A stretch of DNA of 64,000 nucleotides from Paramacrobiotus metropolitanus (GCF_019649055.1 NW_026570282.1:310001-374000), one strand, 5' to 3'. Shown: positions 1 to 13,309, numbered from the stretch's first letter. Notes: generated by a model not told the origin, from the letters alone. Numbers and translations: made by a program.

Positions 1-3000
1 ATAACGTATGGCGCCTTGTGATTGCTTTAAGGAAACTTTATCGTAACTTCGTAAGTTAGCCGAATACCAATTTTATGTTTATTCCAGGAGCTTGCCCAAT
101 GACAAAACGTACTGCGGTGAAATCTATAGCTCTGAGGAGGAAGTAATTTTAATCTTTTTATTACCGGATCAACATGACTGGTCGCTGCGAGAAAACTGCG
201 AAAGCCGATATCCGTACGCATGCGAAACTCCAAAAAGTAACCGGAATAGTGATTGTTTGTTTTTCTTGATGTTATAATTTTTATCCACACCCTTTACTGT
301 CGCATTCAGATAAATGTCCTTATGGATGGGAGGAACTGGGCGAGGACTGTTACCAGTTCAACGATGGACCTGTTGACTGGTCGGAAGCTCGGAGGCGATG
401 TACTGTCGAAAAAGCAGATCTCGTCTCCATCAGAAGGTCAGCTGTGTAATGTTAAGAAGTTCTATACGTAATCTATACTTTATTGCAAATATTATGATTG
501 TACAGTTCCGAAATCCAAAACTTTCTACGACAAAACATATTGAGCCGGTTGTCAAATAACCCTAATCTCAACAACGCCGAAATGCCGTACTACTGGACTG
601 GAGGATCAAGTGAGTTTATAATGTAACAAGTTACGAATTTTGGGTTCCAAACCCTGATATGTACCGTATTTATTATTTGTCCTCACATTTTCGATTTATT
701 ATTAATTAAAAAACTGTAGCCTCACCAGTCAGTACAACAGCAAAAGAACCTGAGCGCTACTACGTTTTTACACTTCTGTAAAAGAACTTTTATTACTGAA
801 ATTTGTGGACCATCTTAACTGTTATTCAGCAAACTGCGTATACTTCTAGAGAGGGGAAATGATCCAAATTTCAAGTGGACCGATGGAAGCTCTTTTGCGT
901 ACCAAAGCTGGTCACCGGGTCAACCGCTAACTGTTGCCATAACGGGAATGGAAATAGACCACTGTGCATACGTGGATGCCACATCCAATGGCAACTGGAA
1001 CGCTAGCGTTTGTACTCAAAAGATGGGATATGTTTGCGCCGGTAATAATCAACAAATTGAGGATCACCCGGAAGTTATACATCGTAAGAAACGTTCCAGT
1101 TTTTATTGCAAATGCTTTATGATAGCGGCTTACAAAATATGAGTAACTCAAAAATTTTAGCGGAAATTACGTGTGAGGAGCCATTCAAAAAATACCACGA
1201 TGGCTGTTATTATCATGTTACCCAAAAACGGAATCGAGATGCGGCTCAGGAGTTTTGCGCAAATCTACCGGAGAAGTCGAATTTGTTAACACCATTGACA
1301 CCCAGTGAAAATTTCTACGCCGAAGGTACACAGAATAATCATAATACGTCACAATTATAATAATTCTGCCTAATCAGGGAAACACAATGAATGATAGAAA
1401 TATTCAAAGGCATTTCGGTGTATGCGAATATCTATATTTTATAATTTACAGGCCAAGCGGAAGAGGGAATTTGGTTGGGCATTAAAGCTACATCTATAGG
1501 TGCATCTGGCGGTTGGATACACAGATATGGTGATGGTAGTATTGTAAGTGCAATCTTTAAAAGTACATAATTAGCAGTACATACCCGTAGTACTGTACAG
1601 TACTATGGGTATGTACTGCTAATAATTAATAATAATAATAAAAATGTACAGTACAAGTAATACAGTAATAAATTTAGTGTTGATCAACCAGGTTATGGCG
1701 GGCGCTTACCATAACTACGAGTGGGGCGGCTATATACCGTCAGCCAGTAGCGATAGGCTGTGTACAATTATGAAAATTCGAGACTCGGATTGTGATGGCT
1801 GCGACGAGGCTTACTCTGGCGATTGGATTTATGTCACGTGTACACAGGAAAGAAACTTCATTTGCTATCACGATGGAAGTATGTGCAACATAAATTTGTA
1901 CTTTATTATGGTAAGTTTATTTTTAAGCGCTAAATCCTCATCGTAGAGCCAAAAGACGATTCCACGTCCCTTACACCGCTATATGACCCGGAATGCGGAG
2001 CCGGCTGGATTCGAAGAGGCGACCAGTGTTATAAGACAAACGCCGATCCGACAACCTGGAAAGCCGCAAAGTCCAACTGTCAGAATGCAGATCTTCATGG
2101 CGATTTGCTGTCTATTGTCAGCAAAGAGGAAGAGCTTTTTATTCGAGGTAATTAACCAATGTGCACGTGTACTGTTAAAATGTTCGTCTTAGAAAAATCC
2201 AAGTGTAGGCTGGTTACAGTGCCATTTCGTCATCGTAGATATGATCGTGGGTGCAGACTTTATCGGCCCTCTGCCGGCTGGGTTCGCCAGAGCATCATCT
2301 TACTGGATAAACTTTTATTCTAATCGCGAAAACTTTTGGTTCTGGCCTAAGCGTGATTCGAAGGATCAGTATGCCATTCCGGCTGTCGTTTTCAACTGGG
2401 GACCAGGTAATATGGGACCACTGCAACGCGTTAACATTCAGCCTCTTAAATCTACTTCGGGCTGTGTTTAACGGCTTTTGTTATTCCATTTGTAGGTCAA
2501 CCGGATAACAGTCACGATAGCGCCTTCGCCGATCCCTTTTTCCTTCCGATATCAGATTCCAACCCACGATGCGCTTACGTCGAAGAGACACCGGATGCTT
2601 TGTGGGCCGATGGGAACTGCGCTGTTAACCGGGCGTACATTTGCAAGAAACCGACATTATCGGCGCGCCCACCAACCGGCCCGCCTCCTACTGCGCCGAG
2701 TAAGGAATGCCAAAAGGCATCAGAAAAGTGTCCGCAAATAAAACATGTTTATTGTTATTTTGAATGTTTATTTTTATTTTGAAACAGGTGGTTTTGGCTG
2801 TCTACCGGGACATCTTCCGTTTGGAACGAAATGCTTATACAGAACCCCGCAGCTGCTGACCTGGACCAAAGCGCGTGATTTGTGCCGCAACAATACCGGC
2901 GAACTGGTTTCTTTTGACAGCCAATCCGAATACCAAAGCATAGCACCATTTACTCAAAATGCTTGGATTGGGCTGAACAGCCTGGATAATCCGCGTGCGC

Positions 3001-6000
3001 CGCGCGTATTCAGCTGGAGCGATAATGCACCGGTGCAGTATGCCCCGTGGGATACCAATGTGGCACAGGGTCACATTCATGGAACGGTAACACGGGATGT
3101 GAATTGCGTGGCAGGCGGTGCAAATGTAAGCCATCGTGATGTACAAAATGACAAGTGGTATGCAAATAATACACCGTACAGGTTGTTTTATCTGACCTTT
3201 AGGGTATAAATGCGTACTCTTGCGAAGAAGCAAAAGTTGGGCTCTGCGAATCATTCCGGTATGAATCGTCAACACCGCCCAATTCGATCACCATTCCACA
3301 GGGTGATGGGTGTGAACCGTGGGGTGTGCGCTGGCCGATGTCGAACTCGTGTTTCTATTTTGGAAATGATCCTAACCATCTCACTGGGGCCCGCCCGTTT
3401 TTCAATTTCGATCAAGCCCGGCAGTTCTGCCAGACCAAGTTTAGGAATGGCGACTTAGCGACTATTCTCAATGAACAAGAGAAATCAATTATAAACGCTC
3501 TTGTCGCTGGTTACAGTGGCGATTATTGGATCGGTTTGAAGTAAAAAGTAAACTTTAATAACGACGGCGATTTTAAAATAACGTTTATTATCCTTGCAGG
3601 GAAGATGCAAACCCATGGAGTGCATTCAAGAAGTGGGTGGACGGAACTGCCGTGACCCATACCAACTGGGGTTACGGACAACCGCCGGTGTCCCCCGCTG
3701 GATCAACCGGTTGCGTGGCGATACAGGGAACCTATGCTAACAGTCACTATCCTGGAGACTGGTTTGTAGATCAGTGTACTACCCAACGTTACGCACTGTG
3801 CAAAGCTCCGGCTACCACACCGCATCCTACTCGACCGCCGACTTCTCCGCGTCCGAATGCCAACGGATGTCCTAGAAATTGGATAACTACGGACACCTCA
3901 TCACGATGCTACAAGGTCAGTAATTATTTTGGAAAGCTAAAGGCTTGAACATTAGTAACTGCAAAATTTTGTGTTATACTGTACCATTGTGCACTTAATT
4001 GTGAGATGTCGCAAGCACCTGTGAATCTTTTGGTGTTGCCAACTTGCCATTAGGTGGAAAAATTGTACAAGTTTATACATGTCTCTGGTACTTACGCTGG
4101 ATTTTACTTGCAGGCATATTACGCCTCAAACAGTGGTATAATGGTCATTGGAAGCTCTGGTACAATGAATAAAGCCCATTGGGACGACGCCGAAGCATTC
4201 TGTGGCGGGTTTCGAAACGGCCATCTAGCGTCTATCGACAGCCAAGCCGAACAAACAGCGGTGCAGCAGTCGCTTCCTTTAAAAATGTCAGATTACAGTT
4301 ATTGGATCGGTTTGCGAGAACGCAGCGTCGGAATCACCGGGCCGCGCTGGGGATGGTCAGATGGAACACCCTATACACTGGACTTTTTCCACATGGAAAT
4401 CAATCACGAAGCCGCCGATGTACAGGACTGTGCAGCCATGGACTCGGTATCTGGTAGATGGATACGGCAGAGTTGCTCCATGAGCTGGGGTTGGGTATGT
4501 GAAGTGCCTAAAGGAGCGTATATGCCGGATGAACCGATTCCCGCGTTGCCGACCGCCTTGCCCACTAATCGTAAGTGATGCTTGCAAAAATAAATTTGGT
4601 GACGAAATTGACCAAACGGTTTGCACGAAACAGAGACGTGTGGCCGGGATACGTCCGGTATGGGAGATTGGTACTATATCGAGAGTACAAACGAGTGTCT
4701 ATTCGTGTCCGCACGAAGTGATTCGTGGGAAAACGCTCAAGCCACCTGCCGTCAACGTCGCTCGCATTTAACCATCCTCAATCCGACAAACAATCGGGAA
4801 GTTGTTGAAGTGGTTTCACACATGGCCGGTGCGTTGGCTACACGCTTCTACATTGGCTTACGGATAACTGACTTGACACTGCGGGAGTATTCTTGGTTGG
4901 ACGGAAAGCCGTTGACATGGAACAATTGGGCAGCTGGTCAGCCGCTGGCCAATCATAGTGCCGATTCTTGCGTGTCTATTGATGCGCTCAGCGGAAAATG
5001 GTCATCCGGCCGCTGCGCAGCCGGCAATCGCTTCTTATGTTCGCGGGCCAACAGGGAACACCATGGACCTCCAGCGATACCCACTCGTGACCCACAAGGT
5101 CGACATGGCGGATGCGCTGATGGATGGGTTTCATTTGGTAAGAATTCAATTTAAATTTTTGTTTACAGTTGCTGATGCATTGGTACTTTTAATGTTGCAG
5201 GTCCTCACTGTTATTACATCTCGCCGCCCACTCATAACACCAGCAGCTGGGGACAGGCTCTTCAAGCTTGCGCTGGCAGCCACCAAATGAAGAACTCCAG
5301 CCTGGTATCAATTATGTACTCTGGAGAAAATGACTTTTTAATCAGCCAGTTAAAGAATTACAAATATAATATGTGGATTGGATTACACGAAACCGATGAC
5401 CTGACATACGAATGGACCGATCGTCATCCGTTCTTTTACAACAACTGGCACTACCAGTACCCACGGCCACAAGCAAACACAGTAAGCTAAGCTTGCAGAA
5501 TAGTGCAGTACGCGACTACTGTTGATAGCACAAACCCGTATCTGCTACTTCAAAAATGATCGAAAATTTTCTTTTAGTTCAAATGCATTGCTGTGCTGGT
5601 CGAAAACAACAAAGTTGGGAGATGGTTCGATGCAGCCTGTAATGGCTTAGGAGGGTACATTTGCAAAGCACCGAAAGGTAATAACGGACCCCAAAAAAAC
5701 AAATCATTCTATTTAATTAGTATAATATCGAATTTCGGGTTCTGCACTTAGACTTCGATCTTCCGGAACACGCGGGCCCGGCAACAAACTGCACAACCGG
5801 CTTTTCTCAGTACGGTGACGCGTGCTTCAAAGTGATTCCACTGAAACATGATGTAGTTAATACATGGGGTCATGCCGAACAACTATGCCGCCCTTCACCA
5901 CAAGAAAACATAGAGGGTGGTCTGGCAACGATTTTGGACGTGTACGAGAACGCTTTCGTACGCACGTTATTCAATGAAGCGTCTTTCCGCGAACATATGC

Positions 6001-7205
6001 CTGGACAACGTCCATTCGAGCAAGCGCACGCGAAAGCCTGGATCGGAATGAAGGAAGAACATGGGCATTATGAATGGTTCAACAAATGTCCAGCCCAGTT
6101 CGCTAATCTGGCCAACCTGGTGGGCACGGCAGATGATTCGGACTGTGTCGACATGAACTTTGAAGGGAAGTGGCACGCCCATAACTGTACCGCCAATGAT
6201 GTGCGCTTTGCCGTCTGTGAACGCCGATTCAGTAAGACTTTAATTTCACAATAATCGACATTCTACTCATCCGGATCAAATTTTAATTGTAGAAAAATGC
6301 GAGCAAATTCCTGATCATCCGCAAGTCTGCCCCAAAAATTTTCCACGAGCCTGTGCCAACCACTGCTATGAAACCAAAAGCATCGTTCAGCATACGAACG
6401 AAACGGAAGCCGTGTCCTTTGAGGAGGCGCGGCGCCGTTGCGTGGCCTTGGGAGGAGACTTGGCATCTGTCCGCAATGAAGCGGAGCAGAAGTGCATCCA
6501 CGGCTACGTCCAGTACGCCGAAATCGGCATGTGGATTGGTTTGCGCGATACGACAGCTGAAACTGATCGCATGACGTGGCAGTGGGTGGACAACAATGAT
6601 AACCAAGAACCGGCAGTTTATGCAAACTGGCAAAAAGGTACATTTTCGGTAGTAATACTAGTTCAAACATTTCTGCTCATCTTTTATGCTCTATCAAGGA
6701 GAACCAAACATGTTCAACCCGAAAGAAACATGCGTGGAAATGTACCCGAATGGATTGTGGAATAACGCGCGCTGCGAACAGCACAAGGGATTTATTTGCC
6801 AAGCGCCAAGAAATCGAAGTGTCGATGTCACTGCACCGACAAGAGAACCGTTCTGTAGGTCCTTAGCTTCAAATTGCCTAAACAAAAAAGTGCATGCATT
6901 TTTATCATTTTACAGATCCAACAGATTACACTGGTGGACCAATTAATACAAGTAAAGATGACGGCTATAGCGGAGGGCAGATTGCCGGAATCGTTATCGG
7001 TGTCCTGCTTGCTGTGGCCGTGGTGGGCGCTATAGGTTACGTGGTTGTAACCGGAAGGTCATCCAGTGTGGTCAGCTCAGTCAGCAGTGCGGCATCCAGC
7101 TTCCGGGAGCGTTCGTCCAAATTCGTATCGCGGAATAAGGCTGGAGCGTCCGATCGGACCACATTACAAGAAGATTTTGACGGCGCCAATGCGTCGTACA
7201 GTTAA
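1..7205 (+). CDS. Multi-CTLD C-type lectin transmembrane receptor (5' end outside window)
   Basis: Cell-surface, macrophage-mannose-receptor-like protein of C-type lectin domains (CTLDs) followed by one membrane span. I trace 21 exons with matching phases: 88-236, 310-436, 506-609, 850-1041, 1161-1325, 1452-1543, 1692-1878, 1947-2147, 2239-2406, 2496-2699, 2788-3125, 3203-3540, 3600-3915, 4114-4570, 4634-5137, 5201-5481, 5578-5677, 5752-6231, 6293-6637, 6699-6854, 6916-7205, about 1730 residues. A donor-like GTAAGT at 51 suggests another exon before 88, but its frame is unclear. Ten whole CTLDs and the end of one more are visible, with WIGL-type and paired-Cys signatures. Most lack sugar motifs; exceptions are QPD (galactose type) at 2498-2506 and EPN (mannose type) with WNN at 6701-6760. 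The last exon encodes a hydrophobic helix (IAGIVIGVLLAVAVVGAIGY) and a Ser/Arg-rich tail of about 60 residues. Signal peptide not in window. Ligand unknown. Confidence 0.9.
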
Positions 7206-7693
7206 CCAGTCACGTGATTGACAGATTTGCACATATTTTTTACATTTCGCATTAAAATTTAAAATTTAATAATAATGGTTGTACTGTACATTTAGCCGTT
7301 TTGTGACACCGCTGCTCTGTGATGCTGTAGCTTTCTTACTTTTGTACACTTCAGATTGCTGTGCAGACAGTTTGGCTGCTTTTAATTTAAGTAAGGACGT
7401 TAAATTATCGTTAACTAAAATTCTTTAAAATAAATGACCGCAATGCAAAAAGCGTTATGGCTGCATGGCCCTATGCGAAGATAAGCCAAACAACCAAGCA
7501 GTGCGACTGCAGTACGAATGCCTGTACTTTATTCTGTGTTCCACTAACACTAAAATTTTTACTAATAAATTTATCTGTGATCTACCGTATATAGAAGTTG
7601 CCTTGCAACCCTTTTGCAGTTTTTAAAACAATGTCCGTGTGCTACCAGTTTCTAAATTAATATTAAATTATTCAACAAGCCATCCTTGCGTCG
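7206..7693. other. Intergenic, between lectin receptor and pseudokinase
   Basis: About 490 bp of AT-rich sequence. It should hold the 3'UTR of the lectin gene and the promoter of the next gene. I see no ORF, RNA gene or repeat here. Confidence 0.6.
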
Positions 7694-9125
7694 ATGAATA
7701 AGACTTTTAAAAGGAACACACCCGTCGTACGACCCAGGAAAGGAAGTGGTAATAAAGCCACAAAGCAAATCAAGCAAGGTCAGCCACAGCCACAATTTCC
7801 AAATCACTATTGTCGACAACCATACGACCATGAAGAACGGATTGTTATTATCTCTAGCAATATAGATATCTCACTAGCACGTACACAACTAGTTGCGCCT
7901 CATCCAGCAGATGAAGAACACCGTGTGACCTTTTACTCTACACTGTTTCCGGATGCCGTTGATTGCAACTGGATTCCGTATTTAAGAATTTGCCGCGAAC
8001 GCTTTGCCTACCGTTTATTCCATCCAGTGTTTGGTAGCTACACCTCCGAACTCAAACTCAACGATAATCTTAAAATCATCGATAAAATAGTAAGCGCTAC
8101 CAACTGGGAACAGTTTGTTGCATGGAATGGAAGAGATCAATGCCTGAACACCTTACGGCTGGCAAAAAAGAGAAGCGTCTCCAACAAATTTCGCACCAAA
8201 GCCTTGGTAAATGAGAAACACCTCCTATACTGTTGCGAATTTCCATTTATCGCAGATTTCGTTACGCATTTCCAAACTACCACAATGCTATTTATGCTTT
8301 TCGAGCATTATCCAGGCGGCGATCTGCAATCTCGTATCCTTAAACTGAAAAAAATGCCCTCGGATCACGCCCAGTTTTATGCCGCCCAAGTGGTCCTAGC
8401 GCTGGAATACCTGCATGCTCTAGGCATTGTATTACGGGAGTTACGCCCAAAAAATATTTGGATCTGCAAAGATGGCTATATTAAGATCGGGGACCTCGCT
8501 AATGCGGTACGGCTCACGAAGGACACTGCATTAACAGAATGGATCTATGAATATAAACCTGGGACAAAAACTAACCGCGCACTGGGTAGCCAACCGCCCG
8601 AGGTGTGGTTGGCGCAGCCATATGACGAAAATGTGGACTGGTGGATATTCGGTTTATTCCTGTACGAACTATATTCGGGAAGCGAGACGTTCCCCGAAGA
8701 ATCGGTTTCAGCGCTGTATGAAGAACAGATGAAGCAGAAAATTTTCAGCTTACATTATGACACGCCACGTTGGTTTGGCAAACTTGATAAACAGATTCTC
8801 AAACAATTACTTGTTCTGAATGCCCAAGATCGGCTAGGAGCTGGTCCAGGTGGAATAACAGCACTCAAGCAGCATCCCTGGTTTCGAGGTAAAACACATT
8901 TATCAGGTAAACACTTTTTAGATGACTTCGATGATGCGACGCTTGTTGGTAGGTTTATCGTGGAACGGTTTATATGCCGGACTTGAAAAGGCACCATGGA
9001 TTCCGAGCAATTCGTACGATGAAATGGACCCAGGCGGTAATTTTATCACATATTCCGACGATGGAGAATTGTCAACGAAGATCAATAACCCGCTACCATT
9101 TGGATACCAATTTCAATACTTCTGA
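7694..9125 (+). CDS. AGC-family (PKA/PKG-like) pseudokinase
   Basis: Two exons, 7694-8888 and 8953-9125 (64-bp intron, phase 1), encode 455 residues. The second exon restores the AGC C-tail (GLSWNGLYAGLEKAPWIP), which a read-through of the first exon would lose. The fold is PKA/PKG-like: NEKxLL helix C (E174), FYAAQVVLALEYLH, DENVDWW. The catalytic elements are changed. The Gly-rich loop is absent (about residues 133-140), the VAIK lysine is Arg155, HRD Asp is Glu249 (LRELRPKN), DFG is DLA (267-269) and APE is PPE (301-303). No cyclic-nucleotide-binding domain is present, and the first 120 residues are unlike PKA. By family knowledge this protein should not transfer phosphate; a scaffolding or regulatory role is inference. 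It ends 62 bp from the stop of the convergent glutamate receptor gene. Confidence 0.88.
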
Positions 9126-9187
9126 AGAAAATCCGCAGCATGGAATGCCAGTTACTTTTACAGTGTATACAATCTGGGAAATCTGGT

Positions 9188-12100
9188 TCATCGTTTCTTC
9201 GCTTCATCATCTTTCGGCGGCCGAAGCAGGAGCGCAAAAATAAACGCACGGACAAATTGCTTGCCGAATGGAGTCTGCAAAAGTACAGCGTTGGATACGG
9301 AATATTTAGGATGTTGACTCCATCTTACCCCGCTACTTTTGGAGTCTTTTCCAACTTGCCACAAGAATTCCATTGCCGCACAGATCAGCGCCGTGCCGAT
9401 ACCTCCCAGCAATACAACAAAAACCCCACCCACGTTAGCCATTCCCAATTCCGAAGCGCCGGAATCGGAAGCGCCGGCATCCGCGCAGATCACCTGGCTT
9501 TTCCCTTTCCACCACTTATCCTTCAGCACCTCCAACTCGCTGTTCTCCTGTAGACGGAGAATTTCTTTAGATATCAGATCGCGGTATGGAGAATCTGGAA
9601 CAGGATTCACTGCATTGGAAGTTTTAAGGTAAACTCATATTGTGCAAAATACTTTGCGGCGTGACGAGTCCGTAACCTTTAGAATCCAGCAACCCACCGA
9701 TTTGGGTCATATCACAGTTCTGATTAACCGTGTATTCCAGTGATGGTGTTTCCATAAAAAAGGCATATTTGCCATTTTTCACTGCCTGAATGCCGTCTTG
9801 GCTACTTGTGTGGAAGTTCGTCGGATCGGATCGCATAAACTGCCACATTTTTTGATACACCGGATGTTTGGATTCTTTGAAAAAATTATAAGTTGCACCG
9901 CCTTTGTAACAACCGTAGCGGATAACTGTTTGTTGCGCTAAATCATCAGCGCTTCTGATTGGTTGGTCGGTCCTTTCCACCGCCAAAAAAGCAGCCAAAT
10001 TTGCAGTGTAACTGGCAATCATTATCTACAAAACAGAAAAACTAACAGTCGTTACTGAAACAGTTGCACATTAAATCGTGACCTTACGAATTCTGCCGTA
10101 TCTCACAATTTTACAAATACAGTATACATTTTCTCATACTAGAGTAAAAAACCACCAAGATCCGGCGACCGTTCGCGTGCTCATTGCACGTGGCGCAATA
10201 TCCGATCCCTGCTGCATTAATGATCCCACGGTAAACCATAGTGAATTGCCAATTGTAAACTGATTTTCTACTACATTCGAAGACTCATCACAGGGATGCG
10301 GGTTATACCACTCGTACGGCGTAAACCGGCCCAACAGAAAAATCGTCCCCGAGACAACCAGAAAGGAAATTGTCATATATAGCCATACATCGGCGCCGAA
10401 CGGATGCAGGAAGGAAAACAAATCGGGTGGTTTCTTTTCGGGTTTCTTGTACAGAATACTAATGCCCAGGTGCATAAAAGGTTTGGTAAAATCCACTACA
10501 TTTTCCCGCTCGTGGTTGATGGTGATGCCACCCACCACCACATCGGCGCGGCGGTTAACTAGCTCGCCGATTAGACCGGTCCATGAATTGGTTGTGTTGT
10601 CGTAGACACCGTGTCCAAGTTTGCCTTTGTCCTCCAGAGTGTAATTTAGCTCTAAGCGCTGCATGATTATGTTCATTAAATCCACGGCATATCCTTCGTA
10701 CTTGTCGTTGCCTATGCGAATATCGTGATCCGGTTTCAGCATAACGTATGGTTGCTCCAGTACAATGATCGCGCGGAGGTTCTTGCTTTTCAGCACATCG
10801 CCACCCGGTTTTAATTTTGGTCCAATTTGGATTGTGTCATTTGTCGTCCACTGGCCAATCTGTTAAAGGCTTGCAAAATTTACTGTGAGTCATAAAAAAT
10901 TAGCTAAATTTGCCATTAGTGTAAGGGGTTCTTCCTGCTGCACAATTAACTTACCGTAGCCTGTCCGGTTTCCGTAACCTGGACAATGTCCAGTATGAAC
11001 TCGGAACGCCGCCCATAAGCGTCAGACTTGATGACCCCGGTTAAGCCGTCGAATTCGGTATGGAACAACGCATTTAAAACTTCGCTGCCTTGCACCCAAC
11101 TTTCACCTTTTTCGCAGTCGGCCCGAAAAGGACGGATTTCTGAGATGTCTTCCCCATCAAAGGTCTTTGATATCAGAGCCACCGTATCATAAAGTAAGGC
11201 TTGCTCGGTCTGCTCAAGACAGAAATATGAGTTTAAAAGCTGCTGTGCAATATTACTACGCTGTATAGACTATAAATAAATGCAAGCCGCAGTCTGTAAA
11301 AAAAATTCCAGACGGATATGTATCACAATTGTTGGCCAGTTTAAAGCGTTTAGAAAATTGGACTGGAAGCAGGCACAAATTATGCGCAGCGCCGTAAATA
11401 AAATACCGGTAAGGCAAATTATCTTTGAAGTTTTTTCGGTAACTGTGCAACTTATTTCTGTTCAGCGGAAATTATACTTATCATCTACGAATACGGAGCA
11501 CCTTCCGAGTAATAAGTTACTGTATCTCTCTATGAGTACGGAGTGTATATACCTATACTGTACTCTGTACATATGCAGTATGGCTAATAATTTTAAAAAA
11601 AGTAGCGAAACAAAATGCGGTGGTAAGAGATTACCGACAAATTTGGCAAGATCGTAGCGGTGTTATGGATCCAACGTAAGTTATTATTAGCCGCGAAATC
11701 AATCAGCTGGAACGAAGTGATCTTAGCATGATCATATACAAATGATGACAGATTGATGGTGTGGATGTCCTAGATGAATCAAAACACAGACGGGTTACAT
11801 GTCACAAATTCCTGCCATAATATACACAGTGGTTAACTGCCGGGGCCGGAAGGCGCAGTTTGTTTTTAATTAGACAGGAATCAGATATCCGCTTACCAGC
11901 GTCGTCAATAAATATTGATAGTCGCGGGTAAGAAGTTTTAATTGCTGAGCATGTCGCAGGATTCTCGCCAGTGATGATGTGGCGCAATCTAAAATAATCC
12001 GATTTTCCCCGCTATTACGGAGTTCGCGCAGGACACTGCGGTAGTCTGAACCAATTAGCTGGCGACTGGTTATGGTAAAGCGGAAGCTCACGTAATTCAA

Positions 12101-13309
12101 CATATCCCGGAACTTCAGCAAGCCTGCAAGAGTTTGCAAAATTTATCAAATAAAATTTTAAAAATACGCTTTGCATTTTTATTTAGCTTCTGCAGCGAAA
12201 TTCCATTATTAGTACTGTACTGAAAAACTAATAATTCAACTGTAACAACCTCCACCCAAACGCTGTTACGTACGTTCCGTTTAAAAAAAATGAAATTTGC
12301 AGTATTACTGTAAAACATCGCGCAAATGTAATACGAAATTTACCATCCGGGTGCTCATATAAAATGGTAAAGGATGACCATCCCCAAAATCTGATAATGT
12401 CCGTATATGGCTTGCTCAACGCCATTTCGTATGGATATGTATTAATGGCGACAGCATCCTTGTATGTGACTTCCGTGCGTCGAATACCAATAAATGGAAT
12501 ATCCAGTGTATCACAGATGGAGTGCGCGTATTCATGAGAGAAACTCCCGGGTGCACTAATGACCGCAACTACTCCGGTTTCGAAAATCTTACATACTGCA
12601 AATAAGTGCAAACTGTAAAGGAACAGGAATTAAGGACACTTTATACAGAATCTGATTTTTACAGCAACTGTTACTATCAATCTGATTTTTACAGCAACTG
12701 TTACTATTGCAACTGTACTCGTACCTTACAAAGCACAATATTAATACCAGTCAGTATCGTAGTTCTATAGTTAGAATTTATATAAATATATTTGTTAATT
12801 ATTTGCTTCATCTGTTGAATTGCTTACATCTTTTAGAACGTTTAAGCACAGATTCAGAAAAGTTGGCGATGACCTTTACTGGGATGATCTGGACTTCACT
12901 GTTTTGATCATTAATGACAGTCACTGCGTCCTGGAATGTAGAGGTCAAGTGTGTCGAAGACGTATCGAATAGTCCGACTGCAAAAACCCTTTTTTAATTA
13001 TAGAGCTATAGGTGCACACATATGGCGTAATTAATAATTGCTTTAATGTATTTTTAAACGTTAACTTTTGTTCGTGAGTGCATCGCTAGTTTGTGCACCT
13101 AAAGGCTTCTGAGGGAGAGAAAAAATTAGCCCACGCTAACTGCGAGAGCACTGCGAATAATTTTTTTATTGGGATAAATTTTTTAGTTTTCCCTTACCGA
13201 CTTTAATTTTTGCCGAATTGCTGACACCGGAAGTGAATTGTAGGCCCAATAGTGCTGCAATGATAAGAACGAATCTATCGTAGGTGCACACTTGTTCCAG
13301 GAGATGCAT
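9188..13309 (-). CDS. Kainate-like ionotropic glutamate receptor subunit
   Basis: Nine phase-consistent exons in transcript order: 13309-13198, 12977-12828, 12595-12344, 12123-11897, 11769-11635, 11209-10955, 10859-10140, 10025-9653, 9594-9188, giving 876 residues. Parts: signal peptide (FVLIIAALLGLQFTSG), amino-terminal domain, ligand-binding S1 and S2, membrane segments M1-M4. Pore loop reads LMQQGSDI, with Gln at the Q/R site, so a calcium-permeable channel is expected. The gate motif SYTANLAAF and the assembly ending TPQNSPYRD match the kainate clade, as do the FTPYEWYNPHPC stretch and CDMTQIGG. Ligand contacts Thr and Arg (S1) and Ala-Thr and Glu (S2) are kept, but the usual Pro in PLT is Gly (GGIT). 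The 3' intron is 56 bp; an alternative acceptor 13 bp upstream is possible but fits the family less well. An in-frame ATG lies 180 bp upstream at 13489. Postsynaptic or neuronal role by family. Confidence 0.93.
12651..12707. repeat. Tandem duplication, 30-bp period
   Basis: A 27-bp block starting TCTGATTTTTACAGCAACTG occurs at 12651-12677 and again at 12681-12707, in intron 2 of the glutamate receptor gene. No function is inferred. Confidence 0.8.
13009..13101. repeat. Small inverted-repeat-bounded segment
   Basis: TAGGTGCACA at the left end and its complement TGTGCACCTA at the right end bound 93 bp inside intron 1 of the glutamate receptor gene. It could be a tiny transposon relic, but 10-bp ends alone are weak evidence. 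Confidence 0.3.

Noticed and set aside
3126-3202. Reading through the end of the fifth CTLD to include NDKWYANN
   Set aside because: It hits a stop in the needed frame. The strong GTAAGC donor at 3126 and the acceptor at 3202 restore the conserved C-x-x-x-x-x-NG...C-x-x-x-x-x-x-LCE pattern.
9595-9652. 43-bp version of the last glutamate receptor intron (acceptor at the earlier CAG)
   Set aside because: It is in phase but adds four residues before SPYRD. The 56-bp version gives TPQNSPYRD, as in kainate receptors.
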